64,000 bases of DNA from Desulfurella amilsii (GTDB taxonomy: Bacteria; Campylobacterota_A; Desulfurellia; Desulfurellales; Desulfurellaceae), in assembly GCF_002119425.1 (NCBI RefSeq), contig NZ_MDSU01000018.1:310001-374000 (forward strand), written 5' to 3'. The position numbers and the translations under genes were made by a program. This document shows positions 43,713 through 52,418 of this stretch, in pieces. A model generated the notes under the pieces. The model saw only the letters and a list, made by a program, of their open reading frames with translations. It was not told where the DNA came from and made no database searches. Each line of letters opens with the position of its first letter. Positions within the stretch are counted from its first letter, which is position 1.

Positions 43713-44747
43713 GTGAAAAAACTTTTTTTAGTTCTATTTGTCCTGTTGATTTTTTTGCCAAAGGCTTGGTCTAGCACAATAACTGTTTATAATTTTGGGA
43801 AAAAAGTTGAAATTAACAATACAAAGAGGTTTGTTGTGCTATTTCCGCAGGCTTTGCCTTTTGTATTTATGATTAATGCTCAAGATGGTCTTGTAGGTTA
43901 TCCTGGCATGGGTAGGGATGCTATGCCCTATTTTAGTGGTCAGCTAATTTTAAAAAAAATGCCAAGTTTTAAGCAAAAAGTTGCTGATGTAGGCTATCCC
44001 TTTGGCCCCAGTATCGAGAAAATTGTATCCCTAAAGCCAGGATTTATAGTAAATGTAAATATGCAGGCAAACAACGAACAATTTAAAAAATTGGGTATAC
44101 CTGTTATAGCTTTTAGTGCTTGCTTTGGCAATTTAAACGATTTATATGAAAGTATAAAAAGTCTAGGCGAGGCAACAAACCATGCAAAAGAAGCTCAAAA
44201 CCTAATTTCTTATTATAAAAATACCGTCAGTTTTGTAGGAAATCATCTAAAGGATATTAAAGAAAAGCCCAAAGTGCTTTATTTAAGCTATCAAGGACCT
44301 CAAGGTAATAAGCTTACCTCTGGTGGCCAATTTGATACACTGGTGAACGACATTATCCAAAAGGCTGGTGGCATTAGTGTATCTAAAAATGTAAAGGGTA
44401 AATTTGGTCAAATATCAAAAGAAGACATTCTTAAATGGAACCCTCAATATATTTTTTTGGGTACAGGAAACCAAAAAGCTATAAGCGATATTTATCATGA
44501 TAAGGATTTGCATTTTGTAAGCGCTGTGGTGCACAAAAAAGTATTTTTAGTACCTCAAGATAGTGGAGGTCTTTATTCTAATTGGTTTGCGCCAGAGAAA
44601 GCCCCACTTGGCTTGCTGTGGTGTGCTAAAATCCTGCATACCAAACATTTTGAATCACTTGATTTAAAAGCTCAAGCACAATACTATTACAAAACTTTTT
44701 GGGGTATAAATTTAAATCAAATCCATATTAACTGGCAGGAAAATTGA
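43713..44747 (+). CDS. Periplasmic substrate-binding protein of a metal/cofactor ABC importer
   Basis: The 344-residue protein has a cleavable signal (KKLFLVLFVLLIFLPKAWSS) and a class III binding-protein fold (PF01497, as in BtuF, FepB or FhuD): RFVVLFPQALPF near the start, EKIVSLKPGFIVNV, and KEDILKWNPQYIFLGT. It catches a metal complex or cofactor in the periplasm. The GTG start is supported by AAGGGG 5 nt upstream and by the promoter position. It overlaps the permease by 4 nt. The ligand cannot be read from the sequence. Confidence 0.88.
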   Translation: MKKLFLVLFVLLIFLPKAWSSTITVYNFGKKVEINNTKRFVVLFPQALPFVFMINAQDGLVGYPGMGRDAMPYFSGQLILKKMPSFKQKVADVGYPFGPSIEKIVSLKPGFIVNVNMQANNEQFKKLGIPVIAFSACFGNLNDLYESIKSLGEATNHAKEAQNLISYYKNTVSFVGNHLKDIKEKPKVLYLSYQGPQGNKLTSGGQFDTLVNDIIQKAGGISVSKNVKGKFGQISKEDILKWNPQYIFLGTGNQKAISDIYHDKDLHFVSAVVHKKVFLVPQDSGGLYSNWFAPEKAPLGLLWCAKILHTKHFESLDLKAQAQYYYKTFWGINLNQIHINWQEN

Positions 44748-45706
44748 AAAACACTTACTTAATTTTGCTTTCAATAATCACAATTGTGGTTTCGCTTGGC
44801 ATTGGGCCTTACAGGATTGCGCCAATTGATATTGTTAAATGTTTAGTAGAGCCAAAAAACTCTGTTAATACAACAATTGTCTGGGATATTAGGCTCCCTA
44901 GAGTTTTGTTTGCTTTTTTTGTAGGAGCAGGTTTATCCGTAGCTGGAAGTGCCTATCAAGCAATGTTTAAAAACCCCCTTGTCTCGCCCGATATTTTAGG
45001 GGTCTCAAGCGGTGCCGCCTTTGGTGCCGCTTTGGCTATACTTGTGTTTAATCATTTTTATTTTGTACAAATTTTTGCTTTTGCATTTGGCCTGATAGCA
45101 GTATATACAGCTTATTTTCTTGCAAAATCAAAATACGGTTTGCCAATTCTAAACCTCGTAATATCGGGAATTATCATTGGCTCTTTTTTTTCTGCCCTTT
45201 TGGGTATAATAAAATACCTTGCAGATCCAAATAATCAATTACCACAAATAGTTTTTTGGCTAATGGGCAGTTTTGCAAATGTAAGTTTTAGCGCATGGGG
45301 CGCATTTGTAGTAATAGCATTATGCGTATTGCTTTTATATCTGCTTAGGTGGCAATTAAATATTGTTGCTTTTGGTGATGATGAAGCAAAATCTTTAGGT
45401 TTAAATATTACATTATTAAGGAAACTAATCATACTTTTATCGTCTCTAATTACAGCAGCAAGTGTCGCTATTGTTGGTATTGTTGGATGGGTTGGGCTTG
45501 TGATACCGCACATATCCAGACTTCTCGTAGGCAGTGATAATAAAAAAGTTATACCAACAAGTATATTTGTGGGCGGTATCTTTATGGTTTTAATGGATGA
45601 TTTAGCGCGGAGTTTAATTTCTGGTGAGATACCCATTGGTATTTTAACCTCTTTAATTGGCGCGCCATTTTTTGCATGGCTTTACAAAAAACAAAAACAC
45701 TTATGA
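44744..45706 (+). CDS. FecCD/BtuC-type ABC permease
   Basis: The 320-residue permease has about ten membrane helices. Signatures are IVWDIRLPRVLFAFFVGAGL, AGSAYQAMFKNPLVSPDILG, SGAAFGAAL and GIVGWVGLVIPHISRLLVG. These define the iron-siderophore/cobalamin/haem permease family. The start is TTG 44744, overlapping the upstream stop, with AGGAAAA before it. It works with the ATPase encoded next as a homodimer. Confidence 0.93.
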   Translation: MKNTYLILLSIITIVVSLGIGPYRIAPIDIVKCLVEPKNSVNTTIVWDIRLPRVLFAFFVGAGLSVAGSAYQAMFKNPLVSPDILGVSSGAAFGAALAILVFNHFYFVQIFAFAFGLIAVYTAYFLAKSKYGLPILNLVISGIIIGSFFSALLGIIKYLADPNNQLPQIVFWLMGSFANVSFSAWGAFVVIALCVLLLYLLRWQLNIVAFGDDEAKSLGLNITLLRKLIILLSSLITAASVAIVGIVGWVGLVIPHISRLLVGSDNKKVIPTSIFVGGIFMVLMDDLARSLISGEIPIGILTSLIGAPFFAWLYKKQKHL

Positions 45707-46473
45707 TTGAAGCTAAAGAGCTAAATTTTTCCTATTTTGATACCACTGTATTAAAAGATATTGCTTTTAGTATAAAGAAATCGTCGATATGTGCTATACT
45801 TGGCCCAAATGGCTCTGGTAAAAGCACACTGCTAAAAGTATTGGATAAATTACTAAAACCTCAAAAAGGTACAGTGCTTATCGAAAATGAAAATCTGGAT
45901 AAATTATCTTTGAGAATGGCTGCAAAAAAAATAGCGTATTTATCTCAAGAAACCGACATATCTTTTTCGTTTAGCGTATTTGATATAGTATTAGCTGGCA
46001 GAGCGCATAATGTAGGTTATTTAAGCCAGCCATCAAGACAAGACTTAGAAATTGCCCAAAAAGCCATATCGCTTGTAGGCATTGATCATTTAAAGAATAA
46101 AATTTATACACAATTAAGCGGTGGTCAAAAAAGACTTGTGCTTATTGCCCAAGCCCTAGCACAGCAAGCAAAAATTTTACTGTTTGACGAGCCAACAAAT
46201 CACTTAGATTTTTCAAACCAATACGTAATTTTAAACCTAATAAAAAACCTCATAAAAAATAACCATTTAACAGCGATCATAACATTGCATGATCCTAATC
46301 TAGCCGTATGGTTTAGTGATACTATAATAATGATAAAAAACGGTTCTTTGCTAAATTATGGACCTACAAAAACCATAATGACTGCTCAAAATTTAAGCGA
46401 ATTGTATGATGAAAAAATAACAATATTAAACAACAACAACAGGTTGTTTATAATGCTTTCGGAGATTGTATGA
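45703..46473 (+). CDS. ABC importer ATPase (FepC/BtuD type)
   Basis: The 256-residue ATPase has Walker A GPNGSGKSTLLK, Q-loop LSQETD, signature LSGGQKRLVLIAQ, Walker B ILLFDEPTNHLD and H-loop TLHDPN. It energises the FecCD permease. I start it at ATG 45703, an ATGA overlap with the permease stop; an in-frame ATG at 45676 has no better ribosome site. The methyltransferase gene overlaps its end by 4 nt, so the transporter and the following enzymes are one translational unit. Confidence 0.92.
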   Translation: MIEAKELNFSYFDTTVLKDIAFSIKKSSICAILGPNGSGKSTLLKVLDKLLKPQKGTVLIENENLDKLSLRMAAKKIAYLSQETDISFSFSVFDIVLAGRAHNVGYLSQPSRQDLEIAQKAISLVGIDHLKNKIYTQLSGGQKRLVLIAQALAQQAKILLFDEPTNHLDFSNQYVILNLIKNLIKNNHLTAIITLHDPNLAVWFSDTIIMIKNGSLLNYGPTKTIMTAQNLSELYDEKITILNNNNRLFIMLSEIV

Positions 46474-47081
46474 GCAAGTACGAAGGTTTTATTGATGTGG
46501 CAGAAAATATTTTTAAAGACATATACCCTCAAATTGCAAAAAATATAACGGCATTTTATAAAAAACAAAGCGGCACTGTGGTAGAAATAGGCTGCGGTAG
46601 TGCTATATTATCAAGAAGCTTTTATAACTTTGGAAATTATCGCATTTTTGCACTTGATTTAGAATTCGATATGATCTTTAGTGCAAAAAAATTTATAGAA
46701 AAAGAAAACAAAAGCACAATTTTCCCCATTGTGGCAAATGTAGGAGCAATACCGTTTAAAAGCGACTTTGCTGACCTAGTTATTAGCAGAGGTTCAGTGT
46801 TTTTTTGGGAGGACAAAGTACAAGCTTTCAAAGAAATTTATAGAATTTTGAAAAAAAGTGGTATAACGTATATCGGTGGTGGGTTCGGCAACAAAGATCT
46901 AAAAGAAAAAATTCATAAAGTAATGTCAGAGAAAAACCCAAACTGGCAAAATCAGGTTCAAGAGCGTCTAAGGCAAACAAATCCACAAACAATAAAAAAC
47001 ATCCTGCAAAAATCAAACATTGAAACTTACAAGATCATAAATGATGAAACCGGGTTTTGGATAATAATAACAAAGGAGTAA
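46470..47081 (+). CDS. SAM-dependent methyltransferase (class I)
   Basis: The 203-residue Rossmann-fold methyltransferase has SAM motif VVEIGCGSAILS, acidic motif II ALDLEFDM and post-motif FADLVISRGSVFFW. It belongs to the Methyltransf_11-like group. The substrate is unknown. Overlap with the ABC ATPase upstream and a 4-nt gap to the radical SAM gene show it belongs to the uptake operon. It may modify the imported ligand or a metallophore; this is inference from context. Confidence 0.87.
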   Translation: MSKYEGFIDVAENIFKDIYPQIAKNITAFYKKQSGTVVEIGCGSAILSRSFYNFGNYRIFALDLEFDMIFSAKKFIEKENKSTIFPIVANVGAIPFKSDFADLVISRGSVFFWEDKVQAFKEIYRILKKSGITYIGGGFGNKDLKEKIHKVMSEKNPNWQNQVQERLRQTNPQTIKNILQKSNIETYKIINDETGFWIIITKE

Positions 47082-47085
47082 ATTA

Positions 47086-48789
47086 ATGAAATGCAATATT
47101 TGTGAGTTTAGGTGCGACATACAAGACTCTAAATTTGGTTTTTGTGGGATGTATGAAAACAAAAACGGCCAGATAGTTGAGCGTTTTAAAAACGCTTATT
47201 TATTTATAAACCCCATTTCTATCGAAACACAGCCAATGCTGCATTTTTTTCCAAACCATAAGTTTTTGCAGCTTGGCAGCCTAGGGTGTAACTTCAAGTG
47301 TGAAGGCTGCGTGTCAAATGTATTTGTAAAACACGCGGATGTTTTTAAAGATGCTTTGAGAATTTTAAGTGCTGAAGAAATCGTACAAAAAGCGCTTAAG
47401 GAAAACTGCAAAGGTATAGTTTTTGGCATAAATGAACCCACAATGCAGTACTTTAGTCTGCTTGATCTTGCAAAAAAAGCTAAAGAAAGCAAGCTGCTTT
47501 TTGGTATATCTACAAACCTCTATTATACTAAAGATGCGCTAGAAGAACTAATTAAATATTTAGATTTTGTAAATGTAGGCTTAAAAGGGTATACACAAGC
47601 CACATACAAAAAATTTTGCAAAGCTCTGTCTTCAAAGCCGGTATTTCGAAATATTGTTTACTTGTTTAGAAACAATGTGTATTTTGAAGTTTCTATTCCC
47701 CATGTAAAAGGCAATGAAGTTGAGCTTGCAAATGCAGCAAAATTTTTATCAAAACTATCACGCCAGATACCTATGCAGGTTATGCGCTTTGTACCGTTTG
47801 ATAGTGCATCGGCTGAGCTTGAGCCCTCAATTAGCGAATCAGAAAAACTAGCTGAAGAGCTTAAACAATATTTAGATTATGTATATCTACTCAACTCTCC
47901 AGGCACAAAACACCTACATACTACTTTAGATAAATTTAGCATAAAACGCTGTTTTTATGGGCCAATGGGTGCACACATTATCTCTACAACAGGCAAACCA
48001 TCACACATTATAGGTAATATTTGCAAAAAAGATTTTGAAGAAGACGGATTTTTTGGCGGCTACAGGCTCACAAGGGCTATAGAGATGGTAGTAGGCATAT
48101 TAAATGCCCTTGGCGTAAAAGACAAAAAAACCATAACTTTTGTTATTGGCACAATTTTAAAAGATAAAAATTTTTTAGCTTTTTTTCACGAAACCCAAGA
48201 TGGCGAAAATACCAATTTAGAAAATTACTTTGACGTTGTAAATTTATTAGCAAAAATCTCAAATACGGATCCTTCAAAGCTTATCAACTTTTACAGCGAA
48301 ATTTTAGAAGATGTTAAACAAAAACGCAAAAACATAGAAAAAAAACTAAAATCCTACTATGTTATGGGCACACCAATCTTTGCACTTAATACACACAGGT
48401 TTGAAAACAAACTTGCAAGCTTTGCTGGTTTAGAAACAATTAAATTAATCAAAGAAGGAAAGCCAGGCGTCAATATAACACATGAGGAACTTATTACATA
48501 TAACCCCGACATTGTATTTATTTCAGGATTTATTTCTTGCAAAGAAGAAGACTTTTACGCGTACTGCCAAACACACAACATAAATATTCATGCAGGAAAA
48601 ACAAAAAAAGTTTTCAGGTTACCATTTGGCTGGGATTTTGGTACAGTTGAGTGGATATTTGGCTTGATGTTTATTGCAAACGCAGCCTATCCTCACATAT
48701 ACAATTTTGATATTGAACGCAAATACTACTTATTTAACAATAAAAGCTACACTCAGGCAAATAAATCATTCTATGCGCATATTGTATAA
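47086..48789 (+). CDS. Radical SAM enzyme fused to a binding-protein-like domain
   Basis: The 567-residue protein has no signal peptide. An N-terminal cysteine group (CNICEFRC and Cys18) is followed by the radical SAM site CNFKCEGC (CX3CX2C, near residue 67) in a PflA-like domain. From about residue 330 the protein changes: GGYRLTRAIEMVVGILNALG leads to a C-terminal part (EELITYNPDIVFISGF, WDFGTVEWIFGLMFIANAAYP) resembling the second lobe of metal-binding ABC receptor proteins (PF01497). A cytoplasmic enzyme with a ligand-binding lobe suggests it processes what the transporter imports. Substrate and reaction are unknown. Confidence 0.75.
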   Translation: MKCNICEFRCDIQDSKFGFCGMYENKNGQIVERFKNAYLFINPISIETQPMLHFFPNHKFLQLGSLGCNFKCEGCVSNVFVKHADVFKDALRILSAEEIVQKALKENCKGIVFGINEPTMQYFSLLDLAKKAKESKLLFGISTNLYYTKDALEELIKYLDFVNVGLKGYTQATYKKFCKALSSKPVFRNIVYLFRNNVYFEVSIPHVKGNEVELANAAKFLSKLSRQIPMQVMRFVPFDSASAELEPSISESEKLAEELKQYLDYVYLLNSPGTKHLHTTLDKFSIKRCFYGPMGAHIISTTGKPSHIIGNICKKDFEEDGFFGGYRLTRAIEMVVGILNALGVKDKKTITFVIGTILKDKNFLAFFHETQDGENTNLENYFDVVNLLAKISNTDPSKLINFYSEILEDVKQKRKNIEKKLKSYYVMGTPIFALNTHRFENKLASFAGLETIKLIKEGKPGVNITHEELITYNPDIVFISGFISCKEEDFYAYCQTHNINIHAGKTKKVFRLPFGWDFGTVEWIFGLMFIANAAYPHIYNFDIERKYYLFNNKSYTQANKSFYAHIV

Positions 48790-48839
48790 TTTTTTTTTAG
48801 AAGCGTTATATAAAAATTTATATATTTATTGGAGGAGTT

Positions 48840-49481
48840 ATGGACAACATTAGACTTGCGTGTGCACCAAATTTAAGTGGTATTATAGAAGAAATTATTG
48901 ATAGTTTTTACGACAAAGCAGTTTCATTTGAATTAACAATTGGTGATAATTGCAATGTTTACTACAAAGAGATATTAAGCGGCAAACCATACGATATATT
49001 TTTAGCTGCGGATGAGAAAATCACTGACGATTTATTTTTTTCAGGTCTTGCAAAAAAAAGTGCTATTTATGCCAAAAGCAAGTTATGCCTGTGGTCACTT
49101 GAATACAACATTTCAAATTTAAGTAATATAAAAATTGCACTACCCGACCCAAACTCAGCCCCTTATGGAAAAGCGGCTTTTGAATATTTGGAAAACACAA
49201 AAATATTAAACTCTGTGAAAGAAAACCTGCTTTTTGGCACAAGCCCGTTTGAAGTTTCAAGGTTAGTGCTTGATCAAAAAGCTCAAGTAGCGTTTTTACC
49301 CGTTTCTTTTGTAAAAAGTGTTTTAAAGAACGATAACTTTAAAGTCCTAGAAGATGGCTATAATCCAGTTGTCCAAAAAGGTGTTTTGCTCTTGCAGGCA
49401 AACAATAAGGCTCAAGAGTTTTTTGATTTTTTAGTAAATTCTAAACAATCAAAACAAATCTTAAATAAATTTGGTTTTTAA
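48840..49481 (+). CDS. ModA-like binding protein without signal peptide
   Basis: The 213-residue protein resembles molybdate-binding ModA-type proteins: ACAPNLSGIIEEI, GKPYDIFLAADEK, IALPDPNSAPYGKAAFE and AQVAFLPVSFV. The first beta-strand begins at residue 4, so there is no export signal and it is probably cytoplasmic. GGAGG precedes the ATG. It sits between the radical SAM fusion and the TonB receptor. It might store or sense an oxyanion, or deliver it for cofactor assembly; this is inference. Confidence 0.75.
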   Translation: MDNIRLACAPNLSGIIEEIIDSFYDKAVSFELTIGDNCNVYYKEILSGKPYDIFLAADEKITDDLFFSGLAKKSAIYAKSKLCLWSLEYNISNLSNIKIALPDPNSAPYGKAAFEYLENTKILNSVKENLLFGTSPFEVSRLVLDQKAQVAFLPVSFVKSVLKNDNFKVLEDGYNPVVQKGVLLLQANNKAQEFFDFLVNSKQSKQILNKFGF

Positions 49482-49492
49482 AAGGGTGACCT

Positions 49493-51709
49493 ATGAAAAG
49501 AAAATTTATTTCGGTAGCTGTTTTGTGGTGCTTGTTGCTTGCACAAAAAACTTATGGCGTTGAACTGCCAAGCATAACAGTAAGTGCACCTAAAAAAACT
49601 CTTATAAATCAGTATACAAAAACACTTGATTCTCAAACGCAAAATCAATACAACCTAGATAGTTCTGCCATAAAAACATTTTCTAATACAAGCAATTCGG
49701 TATTCAATGCGATAAATATGATACCATCTGTAAATGCCCAAGGACCTGATGCGTATGGAAATGATGAAACTTTGCGATTAAGAGGCATAGATAGCACAAA
49801 AGCTGGCATAATAAACATAAATGGCGTTCCTACACCAAATGGTCCAACAGGTAGCTTAACTGCCAATGTTTTTGATTTAGAAAACATAGAAAACATAAAT
49901 GTTTATGACGGTGCAATTAAACCCAATATTGGCTTTAACTCATTTGGAGATTTTCCTGGTATAATTGACTTATCTATAAAAAAACCTTCGGATAAATTTG
50001 GTATTACACTAAATCAAAGCTTTGGTAGTTTTGATTATTCAAAAAGTTTTGTAAGGCTAGATTCTGGTGATATTAATGGTTTTAGAGCATTTGCTTCTTC
50101 ATCATTGGCTTATGCAAATAAATGGAAAGGCAATGGTAATTTCGTAAGGAAAAATGCTATGTTTGGGCTAACAAAAAATTTTGATAATTTTGTAGATTTT
50201 GCATTGTATTTAGGATACAACAGTGACTTTCACAATAACTATTATGGTTTAAACTACAACCAAGCTTCAAACATAAACAAAAATTATGCTCTTGACTACA
50301 ACAATAACCCAAACAGCACTTCCTACTACGATTACAACAAAGTAAATAGCAGAAACTACTTTGTTTTGCCAACCTTTACAATTAATACATCAGACTCATC
50401 AAAACTCGTTTTAAAACCATATTACTGGTCAGTTGAAGGAAATAGTTATTATACTGGGAATAACCCTAAGTTTGTCCAAAAATTTTTATACAATAGCAAT
50501 ATTTTTGGCATAGTTTCAAATTTTGATTGGAAGATTGCAAAAAACTACACATTTACAGTTGGCTATTGGTTCAATAAACAGCAAATGCCAGGGCCCCCTT
50601 ATGCAATTGAAAATTTTATTCCCAAAAATGGGTCTTTGCAATTTTCTAACTGGGCAATTCTAGCAGATCATGGTTATCATACTATAAATTCACCATTTGT
50701 AAATGTAGAGGCTAACATAGGTAAATTAAAAGTTGATGCAGGTTTAAAGTATTTAATGTACAAAACATCAGCAATTAATGGCTACAACACAAATGGTATA
50801 AGCACATCAAATGTGGATGAAGCGCTAAACCTTGCAAAGCCAGACCCTTTTGAAACAGCAAACTCCAAAATTTTTAGAAATTACCTACCCTATGTGGGCA
50901 TTAATTATCAGTTAAGCAATTATGTTAATCTATTTGGGAATTACGGCAGGAGTTTTCAAGCACCCAATTTTAACTTATGGCCATCTTATGCAAGCAACAA
51001 ACAAGCTTTCGAGTCAAAAGGCATAACGCTTCAATCGTTATGGGATAAATACTTCAAAATGACAACAGCAGACAATTTTGATTTAGGTCTAAGGTACAAT
51101 AATGAAAATTTATTCTTTTACCCAACGTTGTTTTACAGTACTATAAAGAATATCGGCACTTACGCTCCAATAAATGTAGGAAACGGCCAAATTGCAGAAA
51201 TGCCATCAAATACTGCAAAAGCAAAGTCATATGGTATAGAAATTTCTGCCGGTTATACGCCGTTTAAAGATTTATTGTTGTTTGCTTCATACAGTTATAA
51301 CAGATTTTATTATACAGAGAATGTATCATTTATGAATAATTTTTATGATGTAAAAGGTAAACAAATAGTTAATGTACCCAAAAACATCATTAAAGCGGGT
51401 TTTACTTACAAATACAATACTGTTTCAATTACACCATATTTTAGCTACATTGGTAAACGCTACGGGAATTTACTCCATACACAATTAGTACCATCAGTTT
51501 TTCTTGCCAATTTAAATATTGGCTACACTCAGAAAAATTTGTGGAAATTTAAAGATGTAAATTTTAGCCTTGATTTTATAAATTTATTCAATAAACGCTA
51601 TATAAGCACCATAAACTCACCTGATTCGAATTTTTCTATGTATGGTCAAACAACCTATCAAGTAGGTGCGCCATTTAGCGTAGTAGGCAGTGTCTCTATA
51701 AAGTTTTAA
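49493..51709 (+). CDS. TonB-dependent outer-membrane receptor
   Basis: The 738-residue protein has a signal peptide (KFISVAVLWCLLLAQKTYG), a TonB box-like ELPSITVSAP, a plug domain (LRLRGIDSTKAGIININGVP) and a 22-strand-type barrel ending in VGSVSIKF with terminal Phe. It imports a scarce ligand across the outer membrane using TonB. It is the last gene of the uptake operon and would feed the periplasmic binding protein at 43713. The ligand may be a metal chelate; the sequence alone does not say which. Confidence 0.93.
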   Translation: MKRKFISVAVLWCLLLAQKTYGVELPSITVSAPKKTLINQYTKTLDSQTQNQYNLDSSAIKTFSNTSNSVFNAINMIPSVNAQGPDAYGNDETLRLRGIDSTKAGIININGVPTPNGPTGSLTANVFDLENIENINVYDGAIKPNIGFNSFGDFPGIIDLSIKKPSDKFGITLNQSFGSFDYSKSFVRLDSGDINGFRAFASSSLAYANKWKGNGNFVRKNAMFGLTKNFDNFVDFALYLGYNSDFHNNYYGLNYNQASNINKNYALDYNNNPNSTSYYDYNKVNSRNYFVLPTFTINTSDSSKLVLKPYYWSVEGNSYYTGNNPKFVQKFLYNSNIFGIVSNFDWKIAKNYTFTVGYWFNKQQMPGPPYAIENFIPKNGSLQFSNWAILADHGYHTINSPFVNVEANIGKLKVDAGLKYLMYKTSAINGYNTNGISTSNVDEALNLAKPDPFETANSKIFRNYLPYVGINYQLSNYVNLFGNYGRSFQAPNFNLWPSYASNKQAFESKGITLQSLWDKYFKMTTADNFDLGLRYNNENLFFYPTLFYSTIKNIGTYAPINVGNGQIAEMPSNTAKAKSYGIEISAGYTPFKDLLLFASYSYNRFYYTENVSFMNNFYDVKGKQIVNVPKNIIKAGFTYKYNTVSITPYFSYIGKRYGNLLHTQLVPSVFLANLNIGYTQKNLWKFKDVNFSLDFINLFNKRYISTINSPDSNFSMYGQTTYQVGAPFSVVGSVSIKF

Positions 51710-51738
51710 TTAGAAAAATTTTTCTAAATTTTAAACCT

Positions 51739-51777
51739 CAAGCTGAGTTTTAACAAAAATCATCAAAACTCAGCTTG
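51739..51777. terminator. Hairpin between convergent genes
   Basis: CAAGCTGAGTTTT (51739-51751) and its exact complement (51765-51777) form a 13-bp stem with a 13-nt loop. There is no long T-run, but the hairpin lies centrally between two convergent stop codons and probably ends both transcripts. Confidence 0.65.
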
Positions 51778-51787
51778 GGTAGATAAA

Positions 51788-52372
51788 TTAAAGCGATATT
51801 TTTACATCTAGCACTTCTAAAAATTTCCTAATCCACTCTGGATGTGCAGGCCAAGCTGGCGCTGTAACTAAATTTCTATCTACACAAGCATTGGAAAATG
51901 TCTGATTTGGATCAACCCATTTTCCGCCAGCTCTGACAATATCTGGCTTAAGAGCTGGGTATGCGGTTAATTCATAGCCTTCAACTGCATCTGCTGCAAC
52001 CAAAATTTGCGGACCGTGGCATATAGCTGCAATGGGCTTTTTGCTTTGAGAAAAATGTTTTACAATCTCAATTACTCTATTATCTAGCCTGATATACTCA
52101 GGTGCCCTACCCCCTGGAAGCACTAGCGCATCAAAACTTTCAGGCTTTATGTCTTCAAAAGTACAATTCAGCATAAAATTATGTCCGCGTTTTTCAGAGT
52201 AGGTTTGATCTCCCTCGAAGTCATGAATAGCGGTTTTTACAAATTCACCCGCTCTCTTATTTGGACAGGCACAATGAGTATCTAGACCTACCATTTGCAA
52301 CATTTGAAAAGGCACCATAACTTCATAATCTTCTACATAATCACCTACCAACATCAAAACTTTTTTTGCCAT
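51788..52372 (-). CDS. DJ-1/PfpI family protein
   Basis: The 194-residue protein has the nucleophile elbow AICHGPQIL (Cys in AxCHG) and a preceding ALVLPGGRAPEYIR with the conserved Glu nearby in VGDYVEDYEV. Members are proteases, glyoxalases/deglycases or chaperones; activity cannot be decided here. GGGAGGT stands before the ATG. It follows the Fe-S oxidoreductase gene and may be the last cistron of the butyrate operon or have its own promoter. Confidence 0.9.
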   Translation of the reverse strand: MAKKVLMLVGDYVEDYEVMVPFQMLQMVGLDTHCACPNKRAGEFVKTAIHDFEGDQTYSEKRGHNFMLNCTFEDIKPESFDALVLPGGRAPEYIRLDNRVIEIVKHFSQSKKPIAAICHGPQILVAADAVEGYELTAYPALKPDIVRAGGKWVDPNQTFSNACVDRNLVTAPAWPAHPEWIRKFLEVLDVKISL

Positions 52373-52418
52373 AAACGTACCTCCCTTTCAGGAGAAAATA
52401 ACTCACTTTTTGAAATTA

